This document shows, one piece after another, positions 16,936-25,147 of a stretch of DNA of 56,410 nucleotides. The notes under the pieces are model-generated. The model saw nothing but the letters and a program-made list of their open reading frames with translations, was not told where the DNA came from and searched no databases. This DNA is from JAGXFP01 sp046484585 (lineage in GTDB: Bacteria; Desulfobacterota; Desulfobulbia; Desulfobulbales; JAGXFP01): contig JAWOIQ010000096.1 in NCBI GenBank assembly GCA_046484585.1, positions 1-56,410 of the forward strand, given 5' to 3'. The translations under genes were made by a program, and so were the position numbers. The first letter of the stretch is position 1. The number at the start of each line of letters is the position of its first letter.

Positions 16936-18396
16936 CTACTCCATGAGCTTTTCGGGATCGCCGATAAATATCGGGCTGCCGGTCAGGACCCCCCTGAATT
17001 CCCGCAGCGGCTCGCCGATCTGGACCCCTTCGCCGGTGATCTTGAGTTCGCGGATGAACTTGTCATGGTCGCCGTGCCGTTTCTTGACGGCCGCCGCCGC
17101 CAGCCGCATCAGCCCCATGGCCTCGAAACGTCTGATCAGGATGACGCTGTCGGCCAGGAAGCTGACGTCGACAACCCCGCGGGTCTGGCCGAACATGCCG
17201 TGCTCGGTGACAAGCAGCAGGGTCAACACCCCCTGCCCCCCCAGATAATCGAGGATCTCGTGGAGCTGGGTCATCAGCTGCGGCTCTTCCGGCATGGCCA
17301 GCAGGAACCCGGTCATGCTGTCGATGACCACCATGCCGACCCCCTGTTTTTCGACCATGAGCCGGAGGGTATGGGCCAGTTCGCCGGCCGAGATATCGCC
17401 GATCTTGACCTGATCCACCGTTACGGCGCCCTCTCCCAGGAAGGGGGTCAGATCCATGCCCAGGCTTTTGGCGCGCAGCAGGTAAGTTTCCTTCCGTTCG
17501 TCGAACAGGAAAACCGCCGCTTTCTCGCCCCGCCGGGCCGCGGCGTGGACATAGGCGTTCGCCAGCGAACTTTTCCCGGTCCCGGATTCACCCGCCAGCA
17601 GGCAGGAGGTGCCGCCGGTCAGGCCGCCGCCGAGCATCCGATCGAGGGATTCGATCCCGCTTTTCACTTCTTTCCAGGCGGGACTCGACTCTGCATTGGT
17701 AGCGGGCAGGCGCGGATAGACCTCGACCCCGCCGGTTTTGATCCGGAAGGAATGATAGCCGCCCGAAAAGGCGACGCCGCGCATTTTTTCGACCAGAATA
17801 CGGCGGTGCATTTCGCCGAAAGGGGGGATAACCGTGTCGAGAAGGATAACCCCGTGGGCCAGGGTCTTAAATTCGGGAGCCTGCTCGGAGGATTCGACGA
17901 AGATGGTGGTGACGTTGTGATTCGCCAGGAGGCGCTGGGTGGCCAGGACCTTCTGCCGGTAGATCACCGGATCGCCGGCCAGCAACCGGACCTGTTCGAT
18001 CGAGTCGAACACCAGCCGCACAGGCTTATATTCCTCCACCGTCCGTTCGATGGCGTTCATGACGTCGTCAAGCTGGATCTCCGAACTGGGCAGCAGGGTC
18101 TGTTCGACGAACTCCGCCTCTTTGTCCGCCTCTGACATCAGGACTTTGATCTCGATGCCGTCCAGGTCCCAGCCGTGGACTCCGGCCATTTCCCGGATGC
18201 CCAGTTCGGTCTGCAGCAGGGTGATGTAAAGCACCCTTTCGCCTCGGCGAACCCCTTCGAGGAGAAACTGCATCCCCAGGGTGGTCTTGCCGGTTCCCGG
18301 CCCGCCCATCAGCAGATAGGTGTGATTGACGGGCAGACCGCCGGCGAGAATTTCGTCAAGACCGCTGATTCCAGTTTCTATTCGTAAAATCTTCAT
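16936..18396 (-). CDS. KaiC-like double RecA-domain ATPase
   Basis: The 486-residue protein carries two KaiC/RadA-type ATPase domains. The first has Walker A GGPGTGKTT (31-39) and Walker B LVFDS (128-132). The second has GESGTGKSS (269-277), an acidic FLFDERKE stretch (297-304) and VVIDS (356-360). I place the start at 18396 because AAGGAG lies eight bases upstream; a further in-frame ATG at 18417 lacks a comparable site. No kaiA or kaiB is nearby. The operon continues with a histidine kinase (6-bp gap) and a response regulator. KaiC homologues outside cyanobacteria are often paired with kinases, so this is probably an ATP-driven signalling scaffold, not a proven clock. Confidence 0.88.
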   Translation of the reverse strand: MKILRIETGISGLDEILAGGLPVNHTYLLMGGPGTGKTTLGMQFLLEGVRRGERVLYITLLQTELGIREMAGVHGWDLDGIEIKVLMSEADKEAEFVEQTLLPSSEIQLDDVMNAIERTVEEYKPVRLVFDSIEQVRLLAGDPVIYRQKVLATQRLLANHNVTTIFVESSEQAPEFKTLAHGVILLDTVIPPFGEMHRRILVEKMRGVAFSGGYHSFRIKTGGVEVYPRLPATNAESSPAWKEVKSGIESLDRMLGGGLTGGTSCLLAGESGTGKSSLANAYVHAAARRGEKAAVFLFDERKETYLLRAKSLGMDLTPFLGEGAVTVDQVKIGDISAGELAHTLRLMVEKQGVGMVVIDSMTGFLLAMPEEPQLMTQLHEILDYLGGQGVLTLLLVTEHGMFGQTRGVVDVSFLADSVILIRRFEAMGLMRLAAAAVKKRHGDHDKFIRELKITGEGVQIGEPLREFRGVLTGSPIFIGDPEKLME

Positions 18397-18791
18397 AAGC
18401 GGAACTCCTTGTTGCATGAATCGTTTTAGCCGGGGTGTTTAAAATCGCAGGCAATTTTGCCAAAACAGGATCGTCTGCGAAAAAATTAGGCGGGTTGGAA
18501 GTGCCCCCCCGGGAAATTGACCCGGGAAGGCAGTTAAGAAAGAATATCATATCTGTTTGCAAGGAAACCAGCTATTCCATGAACGCATAAAGCTGGTATT
18601 GGAAGATCCTTCTCTTCCTGTGCCAGTGGAATATCTTCGAATTTCAGAAAGAATATTTCGGAGGAGAGATATCAAAAATGATCAACAGCAGGTTCGGCAA
18701 TGTTGAAGAAGTTGTCCGTTTTACGGTTGGATAAGGGGTCGGGGCTCCGTTTGTGCAGAACAGGAGTCCAACATAGTTTCCCCTTCCGCCC
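18397..18791. other. Intergenic region with an isolated ribosome-binding site and short frame
   Basis: This stretch lies upstream of the leftward KaiC operon and downstream of the leftward FHA gene. It should hold the KaiC promoter. On the plus strand, GGAGGAG followed by an ATG at 18678 opens an 18-codon frame (MINSRFGNVEEVVRFTVG) that ends in TAA, possibly a gene fragment. Nothing else is supported. Confidence 0.4.
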
Positions 18792-19220
18792 CTATTTTTT
18801 AAATAATTTTTTAAAAAAGCCGGGTTTCTTTTCATCCGGCAAGGATTTTTCCTTTTGTGCTACATACATGGTATACAAATCGTCATCCATAGGAAGGGAC
18901 TGGCCCATTTTTTCTATATCCAATAGCCCTACCGCTCCGGCAACCATGGAAAATTTCCCAACCATTATCTCATCTTTATCCGTGATCCGGGTTCGTTTGG
19001 TGATTTTTTCACCATTGACCCAGGTACCGTTTGTACTGCCTTTGTCTGTCAAGTAGTCGCGCCCTTTATCATGTTCCACAACCGCGTGGTCTCGCGAAAT
19101 GCTCTGATTGTCTAGTACAACATCGAAATCCGATGTACGTCCGATGGTTACAGGTTTTCCCTCGCGAACAATAAAGCGATGCACAGGCTTCTCTTTCAGC
19201 ATCAAGGTCCAGATTTTCAC
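18792..19220 (-). CDS. FHA-domain protein (phosphothreonine reader)
   Basis: The 142-residue protein is mostly one forkhead-associated domain with the full signature: G27-R28, S42-R43-x-H45 (ISRDH), GSTNG at 61-65 and N69-G70. FHA domains bind phosphothreonine. The gene is divergent from a Ser/Thr kinase gene 304 bp away, an arrangement that suggests the kinase phosphorylates a target that this protein binds. The C-terminus is lysine-rich (KKPGFFKKLFKK) and could contact membrane or nucleic acid. There is no signal peptide or membrane segment. Confidence 0.9.
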   Translation of the reverse strand: MKIWTLMLKEKPVHRFIVREGKPVTIGRTSDFDVVLDNQSISRDHAVVEHDKGRDYLTDKGSTNGTWVNGEKITKRTRITDKDEIMVGKFSMVAGAVGLLDIEKMGQSLPMDDDLYTMYVAQKEKSLPDEKKPGFFKKLFKK

Positions 19221-19524
19221 CGTCGCTCCTCCTTAAAAAAGCTTTAATACATTAAAGGCCCTCATCTGTTTCTGCCCCATAGAAAACTTAATATAAAGTA
19301 TCGGCCAATCAACTTGTATAAATTATTTTGGGGATGTCATGAATAATGTCCATTATCTCAGGCAGCCTCATTTGCATGTCGCGGCATCGCTTGATTTGTC
19401 CCGGGAAAAACATTAAAATGCCCACATTCTTTTATCTCTCCATAAAGACATTGGACATAAATTCCATGCACCGCTTACGCATTTCAAAAGTTCAACCCGC
19501 CATTCCTTTTCGAGACGGCTCACC
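19221..19524. other. Divergent promoter region of FHA and Ser/Thr kinase genes
   Basis: These 304 bp lie between two divergent genes and must hold both promoters. The region is AT-rich, with T-rich and A-rich blocks around 19290-19330. I could not single out a palindrome or a clear -35/-10 pair. Confidence 0.4.
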
Positions 19525-20904
19525 ATGGGTGATTTGAAAAAACTGGGCAAATATGCCATCCAGTCCACCATTGGCCAGGGAGCCATGGGGGTTGTCTACA
19601 GGGGATTCGACCCGAACATCGAGCGAACCGTCGCCATCAAGACCATTCGTAAAGATGCCCTCAACAAAGAGGAGAGACAGTCGCTGCTGGCCCGGTTCAA
19701 ACGTGAAGCGCAAGCGGCGGGCCGCTTGACCCATCCGGGCATTGTCACCGTTTACGATTACGACGAAGACGGCGACAATGCCTTTATAGCCATGGAATAT
19801 GTGCATGGCCGGGAACTCAAGGAATATCTCGACAGCAACCAAAGATTCTCCCTCAACACCGTAATCGACATTATCAGCCAGCTCCTGGATGCCCTTATTT
19901 ACTCCCACGCCCGGGGGGTGGTCCACCGCGATATCAAACCGGGCAACATTCTCGTGCTTGACACCGGCCGGATTAAAGTCATGGATTTCGGGATTGCCAG
20001 GATCGAATCTTCGACCCTTACCCAGTTCGGTGACGTATTAGGCACACCTTCCTACATGGCGCCGGAACAGTGTTCCGGGCAGCCGGTCGACAAACGCTCG
20101 GATCTGTACTCGACCGGGGGCATCCTCTACCACCTGATTACCGGAGAAAAACCGTTCAATGGCGACTCGATAACCAGCATCATCCACCAGGTCATGGCTA
20201 CCGAGGCCCCCCTGGTCTCAAAGATTAATAGTCAGGCGCCGCCTTTCCTTGACGAGGTGGTAAGGAAAGCCCTGGCCAAGGACCCGGATCACCGTTTCCA
20301 GACGGCGGAAGAGTTTAAAGCCGCCTTCACAAGAGAATCCCTGGCCGGTGAAATCGTCTTGGCGGAGTTGTCCGGGAAAACCAATACCGAACTGCGCGAG
20401 ATGTGTGGTGCGGCCGGAATCACCGGCATAAGTAAAAAAAATAAAAAGCAGCTGATCGAAGCGCTTCAGGATACGGGTAATAATGGTTCCACAGGCACTG
20501 GAACAAACCTGCCGTCCGCCGAGATTGCCACCGCCGCGCAGCGGCTTGACGCAATCGATCTTGCGAATAAGCAGAAGGAATATGACAAGACCGTCGTCGA
20601 GCAAGTGCTGCCCGAACAACGCCTCAGAAAGTTACTTAAGCGGACTGTGACCCTCCTGCTTCTGACTATTTTAGTCACAATCGGTTTCACGGCATGGACG
20701 ATATACTCCGAAGAACTTACCTACCTGGATCTCAGGCAGATTACCGCGGAGAAAGCCAAAGACACTTCGGCCTCGGCCTACGATCAACTCATGAAGAAGT
20801 CCAAAGTGATTTCGGCATCGGCTTACGATCGACTAAAAACTATCGTAAAAGAGAAGTACAAAGAGGTTTCAGGATCAACCGGCAACTCCGGGCAACATCA
20901 ATAG
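19525..20904 (+). CDS. PknB-like Ser/Thr protein kinase with a SAP-like segment and one membrane helix
   Basis: The 459-residue protein has a complete kinase domain (1-270): glycine loop GQGAMG (17-22), K39, E61, catalytic HRDIKPGN with D135 and N141, DFG (154-156) and APE (179-181). Residues 287-314 (LREMCGAAGITGISKKNKKQ) look like a SAP or Rho-N-type helical module. A single transmembrane helix follows at 374-394, then a short tail with a repeated SASAYD motif. The C-terminal 65 residues should be periplasmic, but there are no PASTA repeats, so the sensed signal is unknown. It is divergent from the FHA gene, its likely reader. Confidence 0.92.
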   Translation: MGDLKKLGKYAIQSTIGQGAMGVVYRGFDPNIERTVAIKTIRKDALNKEERQSLLARFKREAQAAGRLTHPGIVTVYDYDEDGDNAFIAMEYVHGRELKEYLDSNQRFSLNTVIDIISQLLDALIYSHARGVVHRDIKPGNILVLDTGRIKVMDFGIARIESSTLTQFGDVLGTPSYMAPEQCSGQPVDKRSDLYSTGGILYHLITGEKPFNGDSITSIIHQVMATEAPLVSKINSQAPPFLDEVVRKALAKDPDHRFQTAEEFKAAFTRESLAGEIVLAELSGKTNTELREMCGAAGITGISKKNKKQLIEALQDTGNNGSTGTGTNLPSAEIATAAQRLDAIDLANKQKEYDKTVVEQVLPEQRLRKLLKRTVTLLLLTILVTIGFTAWTIYSEELTYLDLRQITAEKAKDTSASAYDQLMKKSKVISASAYDRLKTIVKEKYKEVSGSTGNSGQHQ

Positions 20905-21121
20905 TCATACCGCCAGGCAGTAACATCCAAAAACCAAACTAGCCTGACAAGATTTCTCACCAGGGCCGGACCAAGTCAACCGACCCAAGCCGGCTACCAA
21001 ACCGGCTCAATCGTGGTCAATGGCTGGACCTGCCCCTCTTCAATTCCCGTTTCAGGAACGACGCATCCGGAGCTCCGGCTTACGACCCACCCTGCTTCAG
21101 TCGGCTTGGCCGTAATAAACG

Positions 21122-21262
21122 TCAATCGGTAGCGTCCTCTATTTTATCGCCGCCTTGCTCGATGTCCTCTCCCATGCCTTCAATGGTATTGCATCCATTC
21201 AGAGCGACTCCCAGTAACAACGTGCAGAGACAAAGGCTCATAATTCTTTTCAGGCTTTTCAT
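21122..21262 (-). CDS. Entericidin-like small lipoprotein
   Basis: The 46-residue protein has a basic start, a hydrophobic core and a lipobox ending in LNGC (C24). The acidic mature part of about 22 residues (NTIEGMGEDIEQGGDKIEDA) is typical of the entericidin A/B family. The ATG at 21262 is chosen because AAAGGAG lies upstream at the right distance. Members are small envelope lipoproteins, in E. coli linked to stationary phase and stress. The gene follows a small leftward membrane-protein gene and may share its transcript. Confidence 0.85.
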   Translation of the reverse strand: MKSLKRIMSLCLCTLLLGVALNGCNTIEGMGEDIEQGGDKIEDATD

Positions 21263-21318
21263 GATTTGATTCTCCTTTCTGTTCATTTTTACGCTCGAAA
21301 TGGGTTCGGGCGTCTTCC

Positions 21319-21447
21319 TTAAAACAGACCGAGCACCCCCACAATCAGCAGATAAATGCCGATGATGTAATTCAACAATTTGGGCATGGCCAGGATAAGG
21401 ATGCCGGCAATGATGGCTATTATCGATTCGGTTTGAACAGGATCCAT
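21319..21447 (-). CDS. Small two-helix membrane protein, DUF3096-like
   Basis: The 42-residue protein is almost entirely hydrophobic: a first helix (ESIIAIIAGILILAMPKLL), a short turn (NYI), then a second helix to the C-terminus (GIYLLIVGVLGLF). This matches the DUF3096 family of very short membrane proteins, whose function is not known. The ATG at 21447 follows an AAGGAG six to eight bases upstream. It is in the same direction as the entericidin-like gene 57 bp downstream. Confidence 0.8.
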   Translation of the reverse strand: MDPVQTESIIAIIAGILILAMPKLLNYIIGIYLLIVGVLGLF

Positions 21448-21831
21448 GGCGAACTCCTTTTTGGATTTTACCAACTGAGTTGGCAAGAAACATGCCGCTA
21501 ATGGATTCTGAATCAAAAGGAGAACAACCATGTTTAATTCATCTTCGCAGGAAAAGGGGTCAAGGAAAGGGAATCAGGTCCGCTTTTAGGTTTTGTGAAT
21601 ATTATTGATATAAAGAGATCAAATCGACGGGTAGCCCTGAGCAACCGAATTTTCAGGGCACTGTCCCGCCGGACGGGACATGTCCTGCCGGAGCGGAATT
21701 TTTTTCGGGACAGGGATAAATTTTAAGCCGATCCGAAATACTACAGCCGCAAAACAGTGGTATGAAACTTGCTGAAATATTTACTGGACGTAAACGGATC
21801 GTCTTAATTATTCGATTTGGAGGAGGATCTG
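21448..21831. other. Intergenic region with palindromic TGTCCCG repeats
   Basis: CTGTCCCG (21661-21668), CGGGACA (21674-21680) and CGGGACAG (21706-21713) make nested inverted repeats within 53 bp. The outer arms could form a hairpin, and the inner pair a smaller one with a CCGGA loop. The copies lie about 120 bp upstream of the PHP-kinase fusion gene. The rest of the stretch shows nothing I can name. Confidence 0.55.
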
Positions 21832-23373
21832 GTGATATTGGAGATGCATTGCCATACCACGGAACATTCCGAGTGCAGTCATGTGAGCGCCGCGGATCTT
21901 GTCCGCCACAATTTTGAAAACGGACTCCAGGGCACCGTGCTGACCGATCACCATTACCTCTGGCCCGCCGAGGAGATCGAAGACCTGCGGGCAAAACTGG
22001 CGGTTCCCGATTACTATCTGCTCCTGTCCGGGCAGGAAGTGGCCACCCCGGAAATGGGAGATATTCTCGTCTATGGCGCCACGCGGCCGCTGGCCAAGGG
22101 CACTCCCCTTGCGGAGATCCGCGAGGAATTCCCGGAAGCGGCCCTGATCTGGGCCCATCCTTTCCGCAAGGAAAATATTCCGGTCCCGGAAGAGCTGCTT
22201 TGCCGGACCCTCGATGCCATCGAAATATTCAGCTCCAACCATACGGTCCTCGAGAATCATCGGGGGCTGGCCGCCTGGCACCGGCACCGGTTTACCGCCA
22301 TTGCCGGTACCGACACCCACGCCTTCAGCTATGCCGGGGTCTATCCCACCATCTTCGACCATCCGGTAACCGGCATCGACGAACTGGCCGGTGAGATCCG
22401 GGCCGGACGCTGCCGGCCTTATTTCAAGGAGATTCCCCATGCTGGGACCACCAATACCAAGGTTACCGAACTAACGATCGGGATCGACGGGTCCAGGGAG
22501 AAACGCGAAAAAATCGTGATCAAGACCCCCGAAAACGCCCAGGCCTGGGAGAGCGCCGCCACCACCCAGCAAATCATGACCCAGATGGCCGAGCAGATCT
22601 TTCATCGCGATAAAAGGTTCCGGCTGCCGCTGCCGCTCGGCAAGGACAAGGAAAATCTCGCGCTTTTCGAGCAGGGGATCGGCGGCAGGACCCTCTTTGA
22701 GGTCATCCTCGAAGTCCGGCCGAAAACGGCGCCGGAATATCTCAGATTGACGGCCCAATGGCTGACTCATCTCCACAACGCCCGGTTGCGGCTGACTCCG
22801 CCGGAGAAATTTCTTGAAGACGAATTCGCCCGCCTGGATCGCTATCTTTCCGCCTTCCACCGAATCAATCATCCCCATACCCGCCGGGCTCAAGAACTCA
22901 TGGAGACGATCCTGGCCACCGAGGAAGATTGGTACCGGAATCGGTTAGACACCTTTGTTCAGGGACATGGCGATTTTCATCCGAAAAATATCTATGTGGG
23001 CGACAATGATCACAGCGATCCGAAACGCTGCTTTATCGCCGCCATCGATTTCGACAGCTCCTATTGCATGCCCAGGGCCTTCGACGTGGGCACCTTTCTC
23101 ATGCAGTTCCGCAATCAATTCTACGAATGGGACGAGGTCCGCGCAAAGGTCGATGGCGAGGTTTTTCTGCGGGAGTATCTGGAACAAGCGAATGACCTGG
23201 AGAGGGATTTTCCAGCCCAGGTTGAATTATTCAAGGCCCGCACCACTTTGAGTATCTGCTATTACCTGATCAAAGTGGGCCTGGGCGACAGCGAAAATCT
23301 CTGGCGGGTACTGGTGGAGGCGGAAAACGGACTGGCCGGGATCGCGGCAAAAAAAGCCGCAACTCCCGCCTGA
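21832..23373 (+). CDS. PHP-domain phosphoesterase fused to an APH-type phosphotransferase
   Basis: The first 200 residues are a PHP metal-dependent phosphoesterase: HCH (6-8), TDHH (38-41), a WAHP motif and GTDTH. The second half (about 240-510) is a kinase of the aminoglycoside/choline phosphotransferase fold, with Brenner motif HGDFHPKN near 379 and the metal-binding AIDFDSS near 405. The GTG at 21832 is preferred because GGAGGAGG lies five bases before it. PHP domains remove phosphate and APH-fold enzymes add it, so the fusion could act on one small molecule in both directions or in sequence. The substrate is unknown. It stands alone. Confidence 0.85.
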   Translation: MILEMHCHTTEHSECSHVSAADLVRHNFENGLQGTVLTDHHYLWPAEEIEDLRAKLAVPDYYLLLSGQEVATPEMGDILVYGATRPLAKGTPLAEIREEFPEAALIWAHPFRKENIPVPEELLCRTLDAIEIFSSNHTVLENHRGLAAWHRHRFTAIAGTDTHAFSYAGVYPTIFDHPVTGIDELAGEIRAGRCRPYFKEIPHAGTTNTKVTELTIGIDGSREKREKIVIKTPENAQAWESAATTQQIMTQMAEQIFHRDKRFRLPLPLGKDKENLALFEQGIGGRTLFEVILEVRPKTAPEYLRLTAQWLTHLHNARLRLTPPEKFLEDEFARLDRYLSAFHRINHPHTRRAQELMETILATEEDWYRNRLDTFVQGHGDFHPKNIYVGDNDHSDPKRCFIAAIDFDSSYCMPRAFDVGTFLMQFRNQFYEWDEVRAKVDGEVFLREYLEQANDLERDFPAQVELFKARTTLSICYYLIKVGLGDSENLWRVLVEAENGLAGIAAKKAATPA

Positions 23374-23646
23374 AAAGGTCGATAATTCTTTTATGAGGAA
23401 AATTTATGAGAGCGAGAGCGATCTGGCAAGGGGTGATCAGTTCGAGTCGGCTTCTGACTTTTGGTTTCTCCCATATCTCCTGACCATGAAATTGAAAACG
23501 CCATTCCATGGAAGCCTCTTCGACAAGCTCGGAGTACGACCAGGGTAAGGAGTTCCAATACATTGTCTAAATAACATTATGGTTGCGCCAACTTTTTGAG
23601 AGATAATAAGGAAAAGCTAAAATAATTTTCCAGCCTGGGAGAAAAG

Positions 23647-24723
23647 ATGTCCCATATCCTCAAATCAGTCCCCCGGTATGTCTTGTGCCTGTGCTTCATC
23701 ATGTTTGCTGCCCCTCCGGAATCATATGCCGCGGATGATGCCACGGAGGCTGAAGAGGAGGAGAAAACCTTCGACACCTTCACCTTATACTGGGAAAACG
23801 ATGGCTTCGCCGGCACCGACCGTGACTATTCCAATGGGATCAAACTCACCTGGAGCACGCCATACGATATTACCAATACCGGCAAAGACCATTTACCTGA
23901 CTGGAGCCACCCTCTTATCAACAACCTTCCTTTTGTTAATGACCCGAGCAGCCATCGAGCTGTATCGGTATCGCTCGGGCAAATGCTTTTTACCCCGGCG
24001 GACACCGATCGGACCGATCTGGTTATCGACGACCGTCCTTACGCGGGATTCCTCTATCTTGCCAGCGGCTTTCACAATCAAATCGGAAATCGCAAAACCA
24101 GCTGGGAGTTACAGCTGGGACTCGTGGGCCCCCTGGCGCTTGGAAAGGAGACCCAGGATGTCGTCCATGGTCTGCTGGGCGCCAACAAAGCCGCAGGCTG
24201 GGACCATCAACTGAAAAATGAAATCGGACTTGAAATCATTTGTGAATCAAAGTGGCGGCTATATCCCCCTGGAAGCCGGGGGGGGTTAAACTATGACTTG
24301 ATCCCGCATATGGGATTCAGGATCGGCAATATCCAGGCCTATGTCAATGCCGGAGCCGAGATCAGATATGGCTGGAATCTTCCTCGAGATTTCGGGTCCT
24401 GTCCGATCAGGGCCGGCTGCTCCAGCAACAGCGCCTTCAATAATACTCCGGCAGTTGTCCCCGGCCGGATTTTAACAGGATGGAATATCTTTGCGGCAGT
24501 AGACGGAAGGGTCGTCGCCCACGATATTTTTCTGGACGGGAACACTTTTCGGGACAGCCACAGCGTTGACCGCGAGGTATTGGTGGGGGACCTGATGGCT
24601 GGCCTGGCCATGGATTTCGGCAGCATCCGGACCACATATTCCTATGTCATACGCTCCAAACAGTTCGAGACCGAGGACAAGAACCATATTTTCGGTTCAC
24701 TTACTGTTTCATGGGCTTATTGA
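23647..24723 (+). CDS. lpxR: LpxR-family outer-membrane lipid A 3'-O-deacylase
   Basis: The 358-residue protein has a signal peptide (residues 1-29, ending SYAAD) and an acidic linker (EAEEEEK). The family's active-site start WENDGFAGTDRDYSNGIKLTW follows, and further on there is a His in DVVHGLLG. Alternating hydrophobic strands to the terminal aromatic residue (FGSLTVSWAY) fit a 12-strand outer-membrane barrel. LpxR enzymes remove the 3'-acyloxyacyl chain of lipid A at the cell surface. The neighbours give no functional hint. A DUF2219 annotation would mean the same thing. Confidence 0.88.
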   Translation: MSHILKSVPRYVLCLCFIMFAAPPESYAADDATEAEEEEKTFDTFTLYWENDGFAGTDRDYSNGIKLTWSTPYDITNTGKDHLPDWSHPLINNLPFVNDPSSHRAVSVSLGQMLFTPADTDRTDLVIDDRPYAGFLYLASGFHNQIGNRKTSWELQLGLVGPLALGKETQDVVHGLLGANKAAGWDHQLKNEIGLEIICESKWRLYPPGSRGGLNYDLIPHMGFRIGNIQAYVNAGAEIRYGWNLPRDFGSCPIRAGCSSNSAFNNTPAVVPGRILTGWNIFAAVDGRVVAHDIFLDGNTFRDSHSVDREVLVGDLMAGLAMDFGSIRTTYSYVIRSKQFETEDKNHIFGSLTVSWAY

Positions 24724-24770
24724 CCCGGAACTTTTCGGGCGGTCGCAATAACCAAAAGAAGGAGGCCTGC

Positions 24771-25106
24771 ATGTCTTATTCCACACAAGCGGTAGTTGAG
24801 CACCATCTTCAAGCTTTTAACGAAGGCATCGACTCTATTATGGAAGACTTTATCGAAGAGTCAGTCGTGATTACCAATGATGCAACCTATCGAGGCATCG
24901 CCGAGATTCGCGCGTTTTTCACGGAGCTGGTTAACGGACTACCCGAAGGCTTCAAGGCTGCCGTCATCATGAGGCGGCAGGAAGTTCAGGGCGAGGTTGC
25001 CTTCCTCCTCTGGGAAGCCAAACCGTGGTTCACCTTCTGCACCGACACGCTTGTGATACGGGACGGGAAAATCCTCTATCATACCTTCGCGGCGCAAGCC
25101 GGGTAA
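24771..25106 (+). CDS. SnoaL/NTF2-like small protein
   Basis: The 111-residue protein has the alpha+beta cone pattern of SnoaL-like proteins. It starts with a helix (VVEHHLQAFNEG), then DFIEESVVITNDATYRGIAEI and four strands ending in KILYHTFAAQ. The ATG at 24771 has an AAGGAGG seven bases upstream; an earlier in-frame ATG would overlap the lpxR gene. Such proteins bind or act on small hydrophobic ligands, or have no known ligand. It follows lpxR by 47 bp and may be co-transcribed. Confidence 0.8.
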   Translation: MSYSTQAVVEHHLQAFNEGIDSIMEDFIEESVVITNDATYRGIAEIRAFFTELVNGLPEGFKAAVIMRRQEVQGEVAFLLWEAKPWFTFCTDTLVIRDGKILYHTFAAQAG

Positions 25107-25147
25107 CCACCCGGAAGCCGGGGGTTGGCACCCGCCAGCGGCACCCC

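Noticed and set aside
17065..18135. 356-codon plus-strand frame across the KaiC-like gene
   Set aside because: Low-complexity, no motif; the opposite strand encodes two intact Walker A/B domains.
16936..18396. A full Kai circadian clock
   Set aside because: KaiA and KaiB are absent from the window and KaiC-like ATPases are common in non-clock roles.
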